NCBI GenBank assembly: GCA_016946835.1
Contig: JACVTC010000117.1
Location: 292,501-337,500, forward strand
Direction of reading: 5' to 3'
DNA from: Neocallimastix lanati (nom. inval.)
Taxonomy: Eukaryota; Neocallimastigomycota; Neocallimastigomycetes; Neocallimastigales; Neocallimastigaceae
DNA: 45,000 nucleotides
Each line of letters starts with the position of its first letter. Position 1 is the first letter of the stretch. The translations under genes were made by a program, and so were the position numbers. Positions 33,591 through 45,000 of the stretch are shown piece by piece. The notes beneath the pieces were generated by a model. The model searched no databases. It was not told where the DNA came from and saw only the letters and a list, made by a program, of their open reading frames with translations.

Positions 33591-34042
33591 AGAATATTAC
33601 TTTTCAATTAATGACACTATTTCTTTCTTTTTTCTTTTTTTTTTCTTTTTTTTTTTTTTTTTTTTGTTCATCCGTTTGTTTGTTTATTACTTTTACTGAT
33701 TTATACTCGCAATACTTTTAGATCCAAACTTTACCTTTAATTTAATTTAAAAACATGTATAATAAAACAACATTTAAAATAGATGCCTAACATGAAAGTA
33801 CTTATGGGCATCAATAACAAAATTAAGTGCAAATGCAAAAAATAGTATAAAAGACAAGAGTGATTTTGAAAATTAAAATATGTTCAATTAATATTTTTTG
33901 GGTAATTTCTAAAGCTTTTTTTTTTTTAATACACAAAAACTAATAAAGAATCATGAATTTAAGAGTACATAATATATGATAATTAACAACTAAAACACCT
34001 GAACTAATACCATCATTAAGTCATATTACCTCCTTGTTTCTG

Positions 34043-34076
<34 letters not shown>

Positions 34077-34244
34077 CTATATTTAAATCAAATTATTATA
34101 CGGATTAATATTGTACATTAATAATAGATATTTTATTATTAATATTGAAAAAGATTTTTATTTATTATAAAATCTTTTTTTATAATAAATTACCTTTTTT
34201 TTTTTTTTTTGTTAAATTCAAAAAAAGTTATTATTTATATGTAA
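33591..34244. other. Spacer, homopolymer-rich
   Basis: Includes T-rich runs near 33630-33665 and 34047-34077. The stretch 33720-34020 is a little less A/T-rich but no coding motif was recognised. Confidence 0.45.
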
Positions 34245-34673
34245 TACAAGCATTACCATTTCGATTTAGTAAATAAAGAACTCTATGATAATAACTATAA
34301 TCTGTCTCCTTTGGGTACTGCATTGACGATGATATATATGGACGACTATAAGGATGTAAGCATAGATGATAGAAAGATATTTAATAAAAATTCTTAATAT
34401 ATCATTATTAATCCTATATTATCTACCTAACAAACTTATTCTCTCATGGATAATAATATAAAGATCTTAACTCCCATAATATTATTCATGGAATAAGAAA
34501 AATTAGAAAGAAGTAAAAATAATGAAAACGATATATCTAGTACTGATGTAACTGCTAAAAACATGAATTATACAACTAACACAGATATTACAAAGAATAA
34601 TATAGATAATACAATGTATGGCCCGAATGACACATTAAATCAAAAGCAAAGCACCTTTAAATTACACCAATGA
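34245..34673 (+). pseudogene. Unidentified gene relic with three in-frame TAA stops
   Basis: One frame remains protein-like across 142 codons: HYHFDLVNKELYDNNYN and MDDYKDVSIDDRKIFNKN before a TAA at 34395, a second TAA at 34428, a third at 34494, then EKLERSKNNENDISSTD and KNNIDNTMYGPNDTLN to a TGA at 34671. No frameshift is needed. The last part is Ser/Thr/Asn-rich. I recognise no family. It could also be the last exon of a decayed gene. Confidence 0.45.
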
Positions 34674-34766
34674 CTTTAAAATTATAATTAAAATATTACA
34701 CATTAAAGCAAAAGCAAAGCATCATTAAATTACACCAATGACTTTAAAATTATAATTAAAATATTA
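34631..34766. repeat. Tandem duplication of a 68-base unit
   Basis: The unit starts CACATTAAATCAAAAGCAAA at 34631 and again (with G for T) at 34699, and both copies end AATTATAATTAAAATATTA. Three or four substitutions separate the copies. The first copy covers the end of the gene relic just upstream. Confidence 0.93.
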
Positions 34767-35094
34767 AGTATTGATTTTTAACTAATATTAAATCAATACT
34801 TATATTTTAATTACAATTTTAAATATTAAATAGTACATTATACATAAATAGGATATATAATAATAATATATATAATCTATATAGTTTATGATATAAATAA
34901 TATAATTTTTGTAAGCCTCTTTTATATAATTTATTATTAAAACATGTATTTAATATTATAAAATATATATGTTTCATTGAATGAAATTTTATAAATCAAA
35001 AAATTTTAAATCATTCAATATTAAAAAATAAATCATTTTAAATAAATTAAAAAAAAAGAAAAAAAAAATTCTTATTAAATAATAACTTTTTTTT
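34767..35094. other. A/T-rich spacer
   Basis: Nothing recognised other than A/T-rich sequence ending in an eight-base T run that abuts the transposon terminus at 35095. Confidence 0.55.
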
Positions 35095-35480
35095 GGGTGT
35101 GGGGCATTTCGCCAGATTGCATTTCGCCAATTTTTTTGAAAGCATGTGGCGTATTAAAAAAATGTGGCATTTCGCCAAATTGCATTTCGCCAAATTGCAT
35201 TTCGCCAGATTGTATTTCGCCAAATTGAAAATTATTAAATAAATAAATAAATCAATAAATAAAATTAAATATTATTAATATCGCATAAAAACAATTTTAA
35301 AAAAAAATATATTTTGAATTAATATTTATTTATTTTATTCATTTATTTATATCAATAATACTCTACTTGTCGAAATGCAACCTGGCGAAAAGCAACTTGG
35401 GGAAATGCAACTTGGGGAAATGCAACATTTTAATACTACGCCACTTGGCGAAATGCAATTTGGGGAAATGCAACTCTCCC
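35095..35480. mobile_element. Short non-autonomous DNA transposon with GCATTTCGCC terminal repeats
   Basis: The left end (35095-35225) contains six direct GCATTTCGCC-type motifs (most as TTGCATTTCGCCAAATTG) and a GTGGCGTATTA motif. The right end (35375-35480) contains the inverted forms (GGCGAAATGCAA, GGGGAAATGCAA) and TACTACGCCAC, ending GCAACTCTCCC. The ends are thus terminal inverted repeats of more than 100 bases built from internal short repeats. The 386-base element has no coding capacity. It is bounded by eight T on the left and nine T on the right, compatible with, but not proof of, a target-site duplication of the 8-10 base size typical of Mutator-like elements. Confidence 0.82.
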
Positions 35481-35539
35481 TTTTTTTTTGTCAAATTTAT
35501 AGAAATATTAAATTAAGGTTAGGTTAAATGTACATTAAT

Positions 35540-36979
35540 CCGGGGATAGTACATTTCACAATGTGGCGTATTATCATGTGGCTTGTTTTTAATAATTAAA
35601 TAAATAATAATTAAATAAATCATAAATATTCTTTTTTATATATAATTTATTCAATTGTAAAAACAATTTTTTATAAAAAAGAAAAATTAATTTTTTATAA
35701 TTCATTTTTAATAGAATATATTATTATTTCTTTTGAAATAATTATTTGATAATGTTTAATTGAAAAAACATATTATTATTCCTTTTAAAATAATAATGTC
35801 GATTTAAACTCTTATTTATAAAAAAATATAAAAATTTTTAAACAATTATTTTAGTGAATTAGAAAATCCAATTCACTGATTTTTTTTTTTTTTTTTTTTT
35901 TTATTAAGAATTATTTTAATTATTAATTATTTGTAATTCAACAAATTTTATTGATCATTATCATGGCCATTTTTTTATTAAATATTAATTATTTATTTTT
36001 TAATTAATAATTTTAATATTTAAATTTCTTAAACGCTTCAACCATAATTCAACGATTTCATTTCTTTTACCTTTTTTCTTTCTTTTTTTTTTTTTTTAAT
36101 GGAATTTCCATATTTTTGTAATATTTAATTAAGGCACTTATTTCATCAGTTCATCTTAATTTTTTTAAGCCACATTTTTTTTTATTTTATAATCATCATA
36201 GAATAATGAATCTACTTTTTGTAAAGTTAATAAAAATTCATTAAAATGAAGCTTTTTTGAAAATAAATTGTTTAAATAATTATTGAATGATTCTGAGGCA
36301 TTGTTTGTTATATGTTCTATATTATCATAATAATTTCAATGTTTAATTTCATAATATTTTTAAATAAGTTATTTCAAAGATACGTTATTTTAAAGTATTC
36401 TAAAAATTCCAAAAAATTGTATTATTTATATTCAAGACACTCACTTTTAATTTTATTATAAATATCATTTATATATTCAGGATTTATAAAAGGAAAGTTT
36501 GAAATTAACTTATAATGAATATATAAACCATTATTATTTTCTACTTCTTTACAACATAATTTATTTTTTTTATTTTTTAATTTTTAATGCTATTTTATAA
36601 TACCAAGTACAGTATTTGGTATTTATATCAGGAAACACTTTTTTTTTTTTTTTAGCAGCATTAGAAATACCTTTTTCAAAATCATAATGAAAATTTTTTG
36701 GTGTCTAACTATAATATTATTATTTTTTTTCGGCATTTTTCTTTATTCTTTCAAATAACACTTCATAAGTTCTTTGTTCTTTATTTTTTAATATTGAAAA
36801 GGAAGAAGTGTAAAAACTATTTAATTCTTTAAACATAAGTTCTAGTAATGAACATTTGATAACCACATTTTGGTGCAATTTTTAATGGACCATCTGTAAA
36901 AATATCTATATTATATTGCATAAATATTTTTGCTTGAAATGGTAATTGAAAAATAATAATATTATTATATATTTAAATA

Positions 36980-37010
<31 letters not shown>

Positions 37011-37212
37011 TAATTATATATTAAATATATTTAACGCAATTTTTCTTTATTATTCAATTATATATTTAAATATGTTTATTACATTTTTTTTTTATTTATT
37101 TATATATTTATTTCTGATTGTATAGAATATCTTAAAAATTTATGGCTTTATTTTAAAATTTTTATAAACTACAATGCGAAAATGCACGATTTCAAAATGC
37201 ATCACATTCACA
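35540..37212 (-). mobile_element. Mutator-like (MULE) transposon relic
   Basis: The element encloses a minus-strand MULE transposase relic. Its left end near 35550-35585 holds CATTTCACAATGTGGCGTAT and its right end near 37170-37195 holds AATGCGAAAATGCA, degenerate inverted forms of the same GCATTTCGCC/GTGGCGTAT motifs seen at 35095-35480 and 37240. Both ends are decayed, so the borders are approximate. Confidence 0.68.
36000..36945 (-). pseudogene. MULE-type transposase relic
   Basis: Reading the minus strand from 36945 downwards: FTDGPLKIAPKCGYQMFI (about 36901-36850) is the first catalytic Asp block of MULE transposases (usually DGTFKxAP). NFHYDFEKGISNAAK (about 36695-36650) is the second Asp block. 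TKYCTWYYKIA (about 36620-36590) matches the CxxH region with Tyr in place of His. HITNNASESFNNYLNNLFSK (about 36320-36260) is the conserved NxxES/ERxN block. Frames shift several times and stops interrupt, so it is inactive. MULE transposases act as DDE enzymes on terminal inverted repeats and may have mobilised the flanking short elements. Confidence 0.82.
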
Positions 37213-37239
37213 TTAACAATAATTTTAGAATTTTTTTAT

Positions 37240-37398
37240 GGGAGAGTTGCATTTTGCCAAGTGGCGTATTGGAATGTGAGGCATTTCGAAAAACTTCATT
37301 TCGGAAAAAAGTTTCATTTCGCAAATTTTAATAAATAGATAAATAAATAATAAAAAAAAATAAATAATAAATTTATAATAATATATTAATAAATAATA

Positions 37399-37442
<44 letters not shown>

Positions 37443-38154
37443 TTATATTTTTATTTATTGGATAAAAAAAAAAAAAAAAAATAGTTATAACTTTAGAATT
37501 ATTTTTCTTTTCATAGATTATTGAATCAATAAATAAAAATAATAATAATTATAATTAAACCTATATCTTTAATTGTTAATTTTAGTTATTTTTTGATGCA
37601 TTAAATAAAACATATTCTCAATTTTTTTAGTTAAATATTAATATCAATATTTTATATTTTATTATTATAATACTATTATTAATATCAATATCAATATTTT
37701 ATATTTTATTTTTATAATAATATTATTAATATTAATATTGATATTGATATCAATTTATTTTATTAATATTATTAAAAATATAAAAATTTATTTTTTATTT
37801 TATTAAAATACTATTATTTAACATTAAATATACAATAAAATAAAATATTTTTATATTTTTAAATTATATCAATTTTTAATTGAAAATTAAAACTTTTAAA
37901 ATAATAATCAATATAATAAAGTTTTATCAAAAACCATTTAATTTTTCTTTTTATTATTAATTATTTAATAATTTTATTTATACACCATGTTTTTCAAATA
38001 AATAAATAACTTTTTTTTTTTTTTTTAACTGGATTATTTATAAATATTTCATAAATATTTCTTTTATTAAAAAAAATTATTAGTAAATTAAGATCTTTTA
38101 AAATACTGCGTAAGGACTTTTCCGAAATGAAATTTTTAGAAATGCATTTCCCCC
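37240..38154. mobile_element. Second non-autonomous GCATTTCGCC-type element (decayed)
   Basis: The left end reads GGGAGAGTTGCATTTTGCC, then GTGGCGTATTGG, GCATTTCG and TTCATTTCGGAAAA (37240-37325). The right end (38105-38154) in reverse complement reads GGGGGAAATGCATTTC and TTCATTTCGGAAAA, so the ends are inverted repeats. The interior is A/T-rich with T runs and no coding sequence. No clear target-site duplication is visible. Confidence 0.65.
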
Positions 38155-41100
38155 TACTTATTGATATAAAAAAATGAGTAAATAAATAAATAAATAAAAA
38201 TTCAAGATATGTTTTTTTTTTTTAAAACTTTTTTTATATTTATTTTTTTTAAAACTTTTTTTTATAATATTTATTTAATAAAAATACAAAATATGTTTTT
38301 TTAAAACTTTTTTTAATAATATTTATTTAATAATTAATATTACTCTAATACTATTTTTACAAATAGTATTTTTTTAATATTTTGTAAAATAGTAATCAAA
38401 TAATTATTTATGATATTTAATTATAAAAATATATATAATTATAAAAAATATATTTAACTATAAAAATATATTTTAATATTTTGTAAAAAAAAAATATTAC
38501 AATAATTTTTAATTATAACTGTATATTTTTAAATTTTGTATAAAATAATATTACAATAACAATATTTTAATTATAAAAAAATATATTTTAATGTTCTTAA
38601 GTTAAACTAATCCAATAAAGATTAAAAATACTTTAGTCATCATTTTTGTATTTATTCATTTATTCTCTTTTTAAAATAATTTTAACTATTAATAAATTAT
38701 AATTATTGATGTTTCTGTAATTATTGCTACAGTTTGTATTATTTATTTTTTATTTATTATATATTATTTATTATTAATTTATAACATTAAATACTATAAG
38801 AAAAACTTTTTTATGCTTTTCTGAAGTAATTAAATATTATTTTTAGTAATTCATTTATATATAGATTTGTAAATAAAAATAATTATTATTTATAATTTTA
38901 ATCGTCATCATCATTATTATAAATGATAATCCTTTTATAATTATTACTATTCTACTTATATTATTATTTATTTTTATTATTTATCAATTATTTATTATTT
39001 ATTAATTATTTATTATTTATTAATTATTTATTATTTATCAATTATTTATTATTTATTATTTATTAATTAATTAATTAATTAACTAATTATTTATTTATTT
39101 AAATAGATATCTGTAAATATATTTACATATGAATAAAAATTTTTTATTAATATTTACTTTAAAAAAATAAATATATCAATATTAGTAATATTATAATTTA
39201 TTTATTTTTTCATTTAATATTTTTCATTTGGGGAAATGCAACATGGTGAAATGAACATTTTTATATATTAAAAATTTATTTATTTTACCGTTAAAATTTA
39301 TTACTCTTATGTCATATATATATATTAATCTATATTTAATAATACTTTTTTTTTATTCCAAAATTTTTAGACTAAACAACCTATTTATTTATTTATTTAT
39401 TTTTTAATAATTATTATTTGTATTAATTAAAATAACTAATGATAAAACATTATACAAAAGTGTAGTTTAAACTTTAACTAATTCCTTGACCATCTTTATA
39501 TATAATAAACCTATATTATTAGTCTTTATGTAACAATAGGTACATATAAACCAACATTAATTTTTTCATTTTCTATACATAATGCTTAAAATTTTTAATA
39601 TATGAATAGTATATATTTTTAATATTTATTAGGTTAGTTTAAGTATAGAGGTTATTGGATAACAGATATTATTTTTTTGTATTTTTACTCTTGTTTAAAT
39701 TAATATAAAAACGTAACATAATAGGTATTAAGATAAAATAACTAACTAACAAACAAACTAATTAACTAAAAAATAAATAACTAAATAACTTAATAACTAA
39801 ATAAATAAATATATAAATTGCTATTATATTTTATTTATTAAAATAAAAAAAAAATATATATTCATATAGATTTATATTTTTTATAAATTATTTTATGTAG
39901 AATATAAAAATATTATAGAGACCATATAATTATAATAATTATTAAGTTTATGTCTTCTTACTTTAAACTTTTTACGTAGTACGTAGTTTTTTTTTTTTTT
40001 TTGTATTTATATATAAAATTTTATATAATTTTTTTTTTTATATTTTTTTAATAAATGTTATTGAATAGAGTTTATTCCTAATGTAAAAAAAAAAAAAAAA
40101 AATAAAAAAATAAAAAAATAAATATTATATATTATTTTATATATAAAATCTATAATAATCTATTAGTATTAGTAATATATATCATAGATTTCATTTAATA
40201 ATAAATTATTTTTCATTTTATAACATTATATATGTAAATAAAAATTATATTTAATAATTAAAATTGTATTAACTTGTATTACCTGATATGAAACAAATAC
40301 TTGACTCGAAATATTTTAATACTTTTAGAGAAGAATTAAGAAAAGATTTATAGTTATTAGTTTTATTATAAGAAATCCTTAAAGTGCTTAAATAAAAAAT
40401 AAATAGAAATTAGCAAATTCTTTTTTTCATTAAACCTATATTACACTAAACGACATGTGATAATATACATAAAGCTTATAATAATCTATTGTTAATATTG
40501 ATAAACTCTTCAGGTTTGGTTTATCTCTTTTTGGGAGAAGTTATATAATTTATTTATATAATTTATTAATATAGTATATTTATTTATTTATTTATTTATA
40601 TTATAATATAAATTTATTTAATTAAATACTAAATTTTATAACTAGGTGTATTGATATAAAAAAAAATTAATAGGTATTTTAATATTGATATGTTAAATTC
40701 TCAATAAATATAATTTATAATGAAAAACTAATTAAAAAAAAACAGAAAAAGAAAACTATTGAAAATTATATTTGAAATTAATATTAATTACACAAAAAAA
40801 TTTAATTATTTATTCAGTTATAATAGAAACGAACCGCTTGAAACGTTTTTTGTTTACCAGTTCTTTTTAATATATAGTTAATAATCCAAATTTGAATTTT
40901 TTTTTTGTATAACATTATATAAAAAGAAAAAGCATTGTTAACTTTTTATTTTATTTATATTAAAGAAGCCAAAAAAATTTAAAATAATTCTTTTAAAAAG
41001 TTAAAAGTTTAAAAATTCAAAATTATTTAATATACATATAATAAATAAAGATGAAAGTATAAACCTTAATTATTAATAAATGAAATACATTAATATATTA

Positions 41101-41616
41101 ATGATTGAGTGTGTATATACATTTATAAATCATGAAAGTAACGTGATAAATTAATAAAATAAATTTATGTTGGATCAAAATATTTATTTTAGATTATTAA
41201 TCTTATGTAAACCTAATTATTGAGTAAATTTCAGTGTAATTATTAGTTATAGAATTAAAGGACATTAATAAAATATATTAATAAATAATTAGAATATTAT
41301 TAGAATATATAGGTTATATAAGAAAAGATATAAGAATAGAAGGGTTATATGATTATATTTCAAAACTGTTTTATGTTTAACGGATTTTTTTTAAATTGTA
41401 AAATTTATTATGATTAATTTATTTCGAATATATTAACGTTTAACTTTTCATTATAAATATAAAAAAAGTTTTTATCCATGATTATTTAAATTAAAATGGA
41501 AAATAATATAAAATAAAGTTTATGTGTAAATTTTGTTTAATTTATTTAATAAAATTTATGCCATTCAATATAAATTTATTTAATATAAATTTATTCAATA
41601 TAAAAAGAACGTTTTT
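38155..41616. other. A/T-rich spacer
   Basis: A solo transposon-end fragment lies at 39226-39265 (TTGGGGAAATGCAACATGG). TTATTTATTAATTA repeats run at about 38950-39090. A stretch at 40288-40540 is less A/T-rich and starts with an open piece (MKQILDSKYFNTFREELRKD, 40289-40348) before stops, perhaps a gene relic, but no family was recognised. No intact gene is seen. Confidence 0.5.
39226..39265. mobile_element. Solo end fragment of the GCATTTCGCC-type transposon
   Basis: CATTTGGGGAAATGCAACATGGTGAAATG matches in type the right terminal region at 35390-35470 (GGGGAAATGCAAC repeats). No partner end is visible nearby. Confidence 0.6.
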
Positions 41617-41748
41617 ATTGAAATAAAAAAATTCATTTAAATATAAATAAATAAAATTATGGAAATAAAAAAATTCATTTAAATATAAATAAATAAAATT
41701 ATTGAAATAAAAAAGTTCATTTAAATATAAATAAATAAAATTATTGAA
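41617..41748. repeat. 42-base tandem repeat, three copies
   Basis: The unit begins GAAATAAAAAAATTCATTTA and continues AATATAAATAAATAAAATTAT. Copies start at 41620, 41662 and 41704. The third has G for A in AAAAGTTC. Confidence 0.92.
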
Positions 41749-42279
41749 AAATAAATTATTTTTATTATCTAATTAATAGATTTAACATAAAATGTTTCAA
41801 TATATATATATTTTTATATTTAAATATTAAATTTTAAATTTTAATTTATTATTTAATATATTGTACCTACTTTTATAACATTTATTATTTAAAAGAAAAT
41901 TATGTATAGAAAAAATTTAGGTATACTCTAAAACTGAATATAATTTTATTAAAATTTAATAAGGTAATAATTTATTATGGAATAAAAAAAATTAAATGAT
42001 AAAAAAAAACTTTCTTTAAAATTTTAATTACTTATAATAATAAAAATAACCAAAGGTGTTTTATATAAAAAACTTTTAATTATTTAGTTTGATTTTATTG
42101 TTTATAGTTAACCCGTTTTATTGGATTTTTTGTTTCTTCATATATTATATTTTTATATATTTTCACATCACAATTTTTTTATTCTTTATAATAATTTATT
42201 ATTTTTATAATTTATTCTTTATAATATTCTATATAATATTCTTTTTCTTTTTCTTTTCTTTTTCTTTTTCTTTTCTTTT

Positions 42280-42319
<40 letters not shown>

Positions 42320-43955
42320 TTTTGTATTTTTCTATTCCCTATATTTTTTTTTAAAAAAAAAAAATTAATGTTTACTTTATTTATTTAGGGTATATAAGGT
42401 TTATTAAAGTGGATCAAATTTAGATTTTTATATAAATTAAGGTTTTAAATTTCAATTGAAAAATAATTTAAATGTTACATTATATTCTGTAAATTTTTTT
42501 TTTATCTATTATTTTTTATATTTAAATGAAGAATATTATAATTTTTTTTATATAGATTATATAAAGTGAGGGATATAAATTTTAAGTATGAATTTTAAAT
42601 ATATATATATTAAATATGTTTTACATAATTAAAATTAATAAAGAAGTAGCTATAAAATATTATATTCTAAATTAATTTTAAAAAATTCGATTTATCATAT
42701 CAAAGAAACAAATAAATGAAATTTATATATTTTATTAATATAACTTTAATAATTAACTATATATATAACTTTAAGTTGATATTTATATATAAATATATAT
42801 ATATATTTATTTTTAACAGGTTTTATATTAATTTACTTTTTTTCCATTATTTTGATAAATTAATATATTTATTAATATATTGTAATTAAAAAATATTTAT
42901 ATTTATTGTTCTTTGATATTAATAATTTTATTTTATATAAATTATTTCTATTTCATTACTATAGAATTAATATATCCAAAATTTATTTAAATATCCAAAT
43001 TTTTAATAACTAAAGATGTACTTCATACGATTATTAATGAAAAGTATATGATATAAATACTAAAATTTGTTGTTTTCGATAATTACCGATAAATTATCAA
43101 ATATTCAGGTTTTATTATTTTCTTGGTATAAATTTATTTAATATTAAACAATTTCTAAGTTTAAAATATTAATAAAAGGAAAAAAAAAATATGAAACATT
43201 TTTATATAATATTATTTTTTCTAAAAATTTTATCTTTATCTTTATTCATTATTTATTATTAGCTAATTATATATTTGAAAATAAATTATTAGTTATTAAA
43301 AAAAAAAAAAAAAAGCCTTTTAAAATATATTATTATATTTAAATTTTTATTGACTTAATACATGCATTTTTTATTTATTATTAATTAATGATATATATAT
43401 TTTCATTTCAATTTTAAATATATATTACATATTAATTTTCTTTTAAAGTATTTATTTATTAAAAATTTATTATGTTTCTATTCTTATTTTTCATTTTGGA
43501 AAATAATATATATTTATGTATTGTATAATATATATAAGAAATATATGTAAATTTTACCTTTTTGTATTTAACTTGGCTATATATAAATTTATACCAATTA
43601 CTTTCTTTAACTATATTTTTTAAAAAAAAATTTTAATTAAAAATTCTATTCTAAAATAGATATTTTATAAATAATAAAGTTGGATACATGGTTTATAAAC
43701 GAACATTAAAAATAAAATTAATTATATTAATCTTAAAAAATATATAAAAAAGGAATAAATTTAGGTAAGTTATATTATATTTATTAAAGTTTTTATTATA
43801 TAATAATAAATATAGAAATTAAAATGTACAATAAATATTAAATAAATAAATAAAAAAAAAAAAAAAAAAAAAAAAGAAAATATATATATATTTATGAATC
43901 TAGACTTTATTTTATTTACTTTTTTTATTTATATAATTTTCTTTTCTTTCTTTCT

Positions 43956-43991
<36 letters not shown>

Positions 43992-44296
43992 TTTTAATTA
44001 AAATATATATAATTAATTTTATTAAATTATAAAGGTATGAAACATTTCTATCAACTTTTTAAAATAAAAAAAAAATTCTAATTACTATATAAATAACAAA
44101 AATTTCCTGTTAATTCGGTTGTTAATTCAATTAATATCTATATAAATAAATATATAGATTAATAACTATAGAGAATATTTGAATTAAGGAATTTAAAAAT
44201 TTTTTTAAATAAAAAATAAAGATAATATAAAATTATATATATATATATTAAAATTCATAATTTAAAAGTTTTAAATAAAAAATAATAATTCATAAA
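41749..44296. other. A/T-rich spacer and 5' flank of the CotH-family gene
   Basis: Contains a CTTTTT-rich pyrimidine run (42240-42320), whose open frame is only Phe/Ser/Leu, long T runs near 43963-43985 and A runs near 43854-43875. No gene was recognised. The 17 bases before the CotH start codon are A/T only. Confidence 0.5.
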
Positions 44297-45000
44297 ATGA
44301 AGTTTAATAAGATATTCTCAGTTTTAGGTTTATTTACGGCTTCTTTAGTAAGTGCTTCAAGAAGTGATTTCTATGGTAGTAATGATAATCGTCCAGAATT
44401 ATTTAAAATTTTAGATGACCATATTGGTACTCTTAAAATTAATTTTGATGATGAAACATGGGCTACTATGAAGGAAAAATCTGTATTACCACCATGGAAC
44501 GCCGGTGATGTAGGTGAAAAATACGGTACTAATAACGCTACTTTAGAATTCTTAATTGATGGTACTGATTATAGAGTCGAATTACAACCAGGGGAATTTA
44601 GTTTTGTTCTTGGTGGTAAATTTACTCGTAACTTCGCTAAGCCAGGTTACAACCTTAAGATTGAAAATGGTGATCTTTTTGAAGTTAAATCACTTCGTTT
44701 ACGTTCAGGCTATCGTGATAATTCATTGATGCGTGAAAAGCTTTCATCTGATATGTTCTATAAAATGGGGGTTCCAACTACTTCTACTAATTATATTAGA
44801 GTTGAGGTAAACGGTGAAAATCTTGGTCTTTACATTGCTACTAACAAAATTAAGAAGGATTTCATTAAGAGATACTACGGTGAAAAGAATACTAATAATC
44901 TTTATGAATGTAGAATTGACCGTACTAGATTCGAAGATTTTAGTGTTGCTGAAAAGTGTGATAATATTAAGGAAGAACTTGTTGATAAAAGAGATGATAT
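44297..45000 (+). CDS. CotH-kinase-family secreted protein, 5' part
   Basis: The open frame from Met at 44297 runs without a stop to the window edge (234 codons). Residues 1-20 are a signal peptide (ending LVSA). The rest matches the CotH family: an N-terminal LKINFDDETWATM segment, GKFTRNFAKPGYNLKIE (family KxSFKIK block), LRLRSGYRDNSLMREKLSSD with Asp141, Arg146 (family DxSxLREKL), and VEVNGENLGLYIATNKIKKD around Asn172 (family LNGxYxGLYxxxE), followed by the FIKRYYG region. Bacterial CotH is an atypical protein kinase of the spore coat. In gut fungi, CotH-type proteins are numerous and often carry dockerins, which would lie beyond this window. The catalytic Asp residues of the kinase also lie further on, so activity cannot be judged. 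G+C and codon use resemble the two esterase genes. Confidence 0.9.
   Translation, partial: MKFNKIFSVLGLFTASLVSASRSDFYGSNDNRPELFKILDDHIGTLKINFDDETWATMKEKSVLPPWNAGDVGEKYGTNNATLEFLIDGTDYRVELQPGEFSFVLGGKFTRNFAKPGYNLKIENGDLFEVKSLRLRSGYRDNSLMREKLSSDMFYKMGVPTTSTNYIRVEVNGENLGLYIATNKIKKDFIKRYYGEKNTNNLYECRIDRTRFEDFSVAEKCDNIKEELVDKRDD

Noticed and set aside
35100-35225. Regular GCATTTCGCC repeats resembling a CRISPR or regulatory array
   Set aside because: The spacing is irregular, the same motif occurs inverted at the other end of a 386-base unit, and related ends flank a transposase relic. A transposon terminus explains it.
42089-42388. 99-codon Phe/Ser/Leu-rich open frame
   Set aside because: It lies on a CTTTTT pyrimidine repeat and T run; low-complexity composition only.

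Overview
The window looks like nuclear DNA of an anaerobic gut fungus (Neocallimastigomycota). The evidence is extreme A+T content outside genes, A/T homopolymer runs of 15-45 bases everywhere, compact intronless genes of visibly higher G+C for secreted plant-wall enzymes, tandem fungal dockerins (the CBM10-like, Cys-rich 35-residue type), an Asn-rich linker ending in a fungal CBM1, and a CotH-kinase-family gene. No species can be named from sequence alone.

Layout. 1-6241 is gene-free and dominated by short tandem repeats, including two long pentanucleotide arrays in opposite orientation. 6242-7405 encodes a secreted double-dockerin CE1 esterase. 8035-13650 is a graveyard of retroelements: a LINE 3' tail, a Ty1/copia reverse-transcriptase fragment and a longer, frameshifted LINE. 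13651-16230 is A/T-rich spacer. 16235-17536 (minus) is a two-exon multi-pass membrane protein gene. 17537-22190 is spacer with several minisatellites. 22190-22380 (minus) is a second copia relic, followed by unidentified decayed coding sequence and, at about 24900-25684, a broken mRNA-capping-enzyme-like gene with features of large DNA viruses or cytoplasmic linear plasmids. 27488-28093 (minus) is a frameshifted Cys-rich secreted-protein gene, and 28783-29075 is a fragment of a PI-PLC-like X domain. 30405-31889 encodes a secreted CE6 esterase with Trp-rich linker repeats and a CBM1. 32920-33590 is a third LINE tail, 34245-34673 an unidentified gene relic with three in-frame stops, and 35095-38154 a cluster of MULE-type DNA transposon relics with GCATTTCGCC-rich terminal repeats. 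38155-44296 is spacer. 44297 to the window end is the 5' part of a CotH-kinase-family gene.

How the genes fit together. The CE1 enzyme (probably feruloyl or acetyl esterase, docked to the fungal cellulosome) and the CE6 enzyme (probably acetylxylan esterase, held on cellulose by its own CBM1) would remove side groups from xylan by two delivery routes. The CotH-type protein belongs to a family often found with dockerins in these fungi; its role is unsettled. The other sequence is mostly transposon and gene fossils. The most notable is the capping-enzyme relic, possible evidence of a past large-DNA-virus or linear-plasmid insertion into a gut fungal genome. Many frameshifts lie at homopolymers, so some broken genes could be assembly errors.
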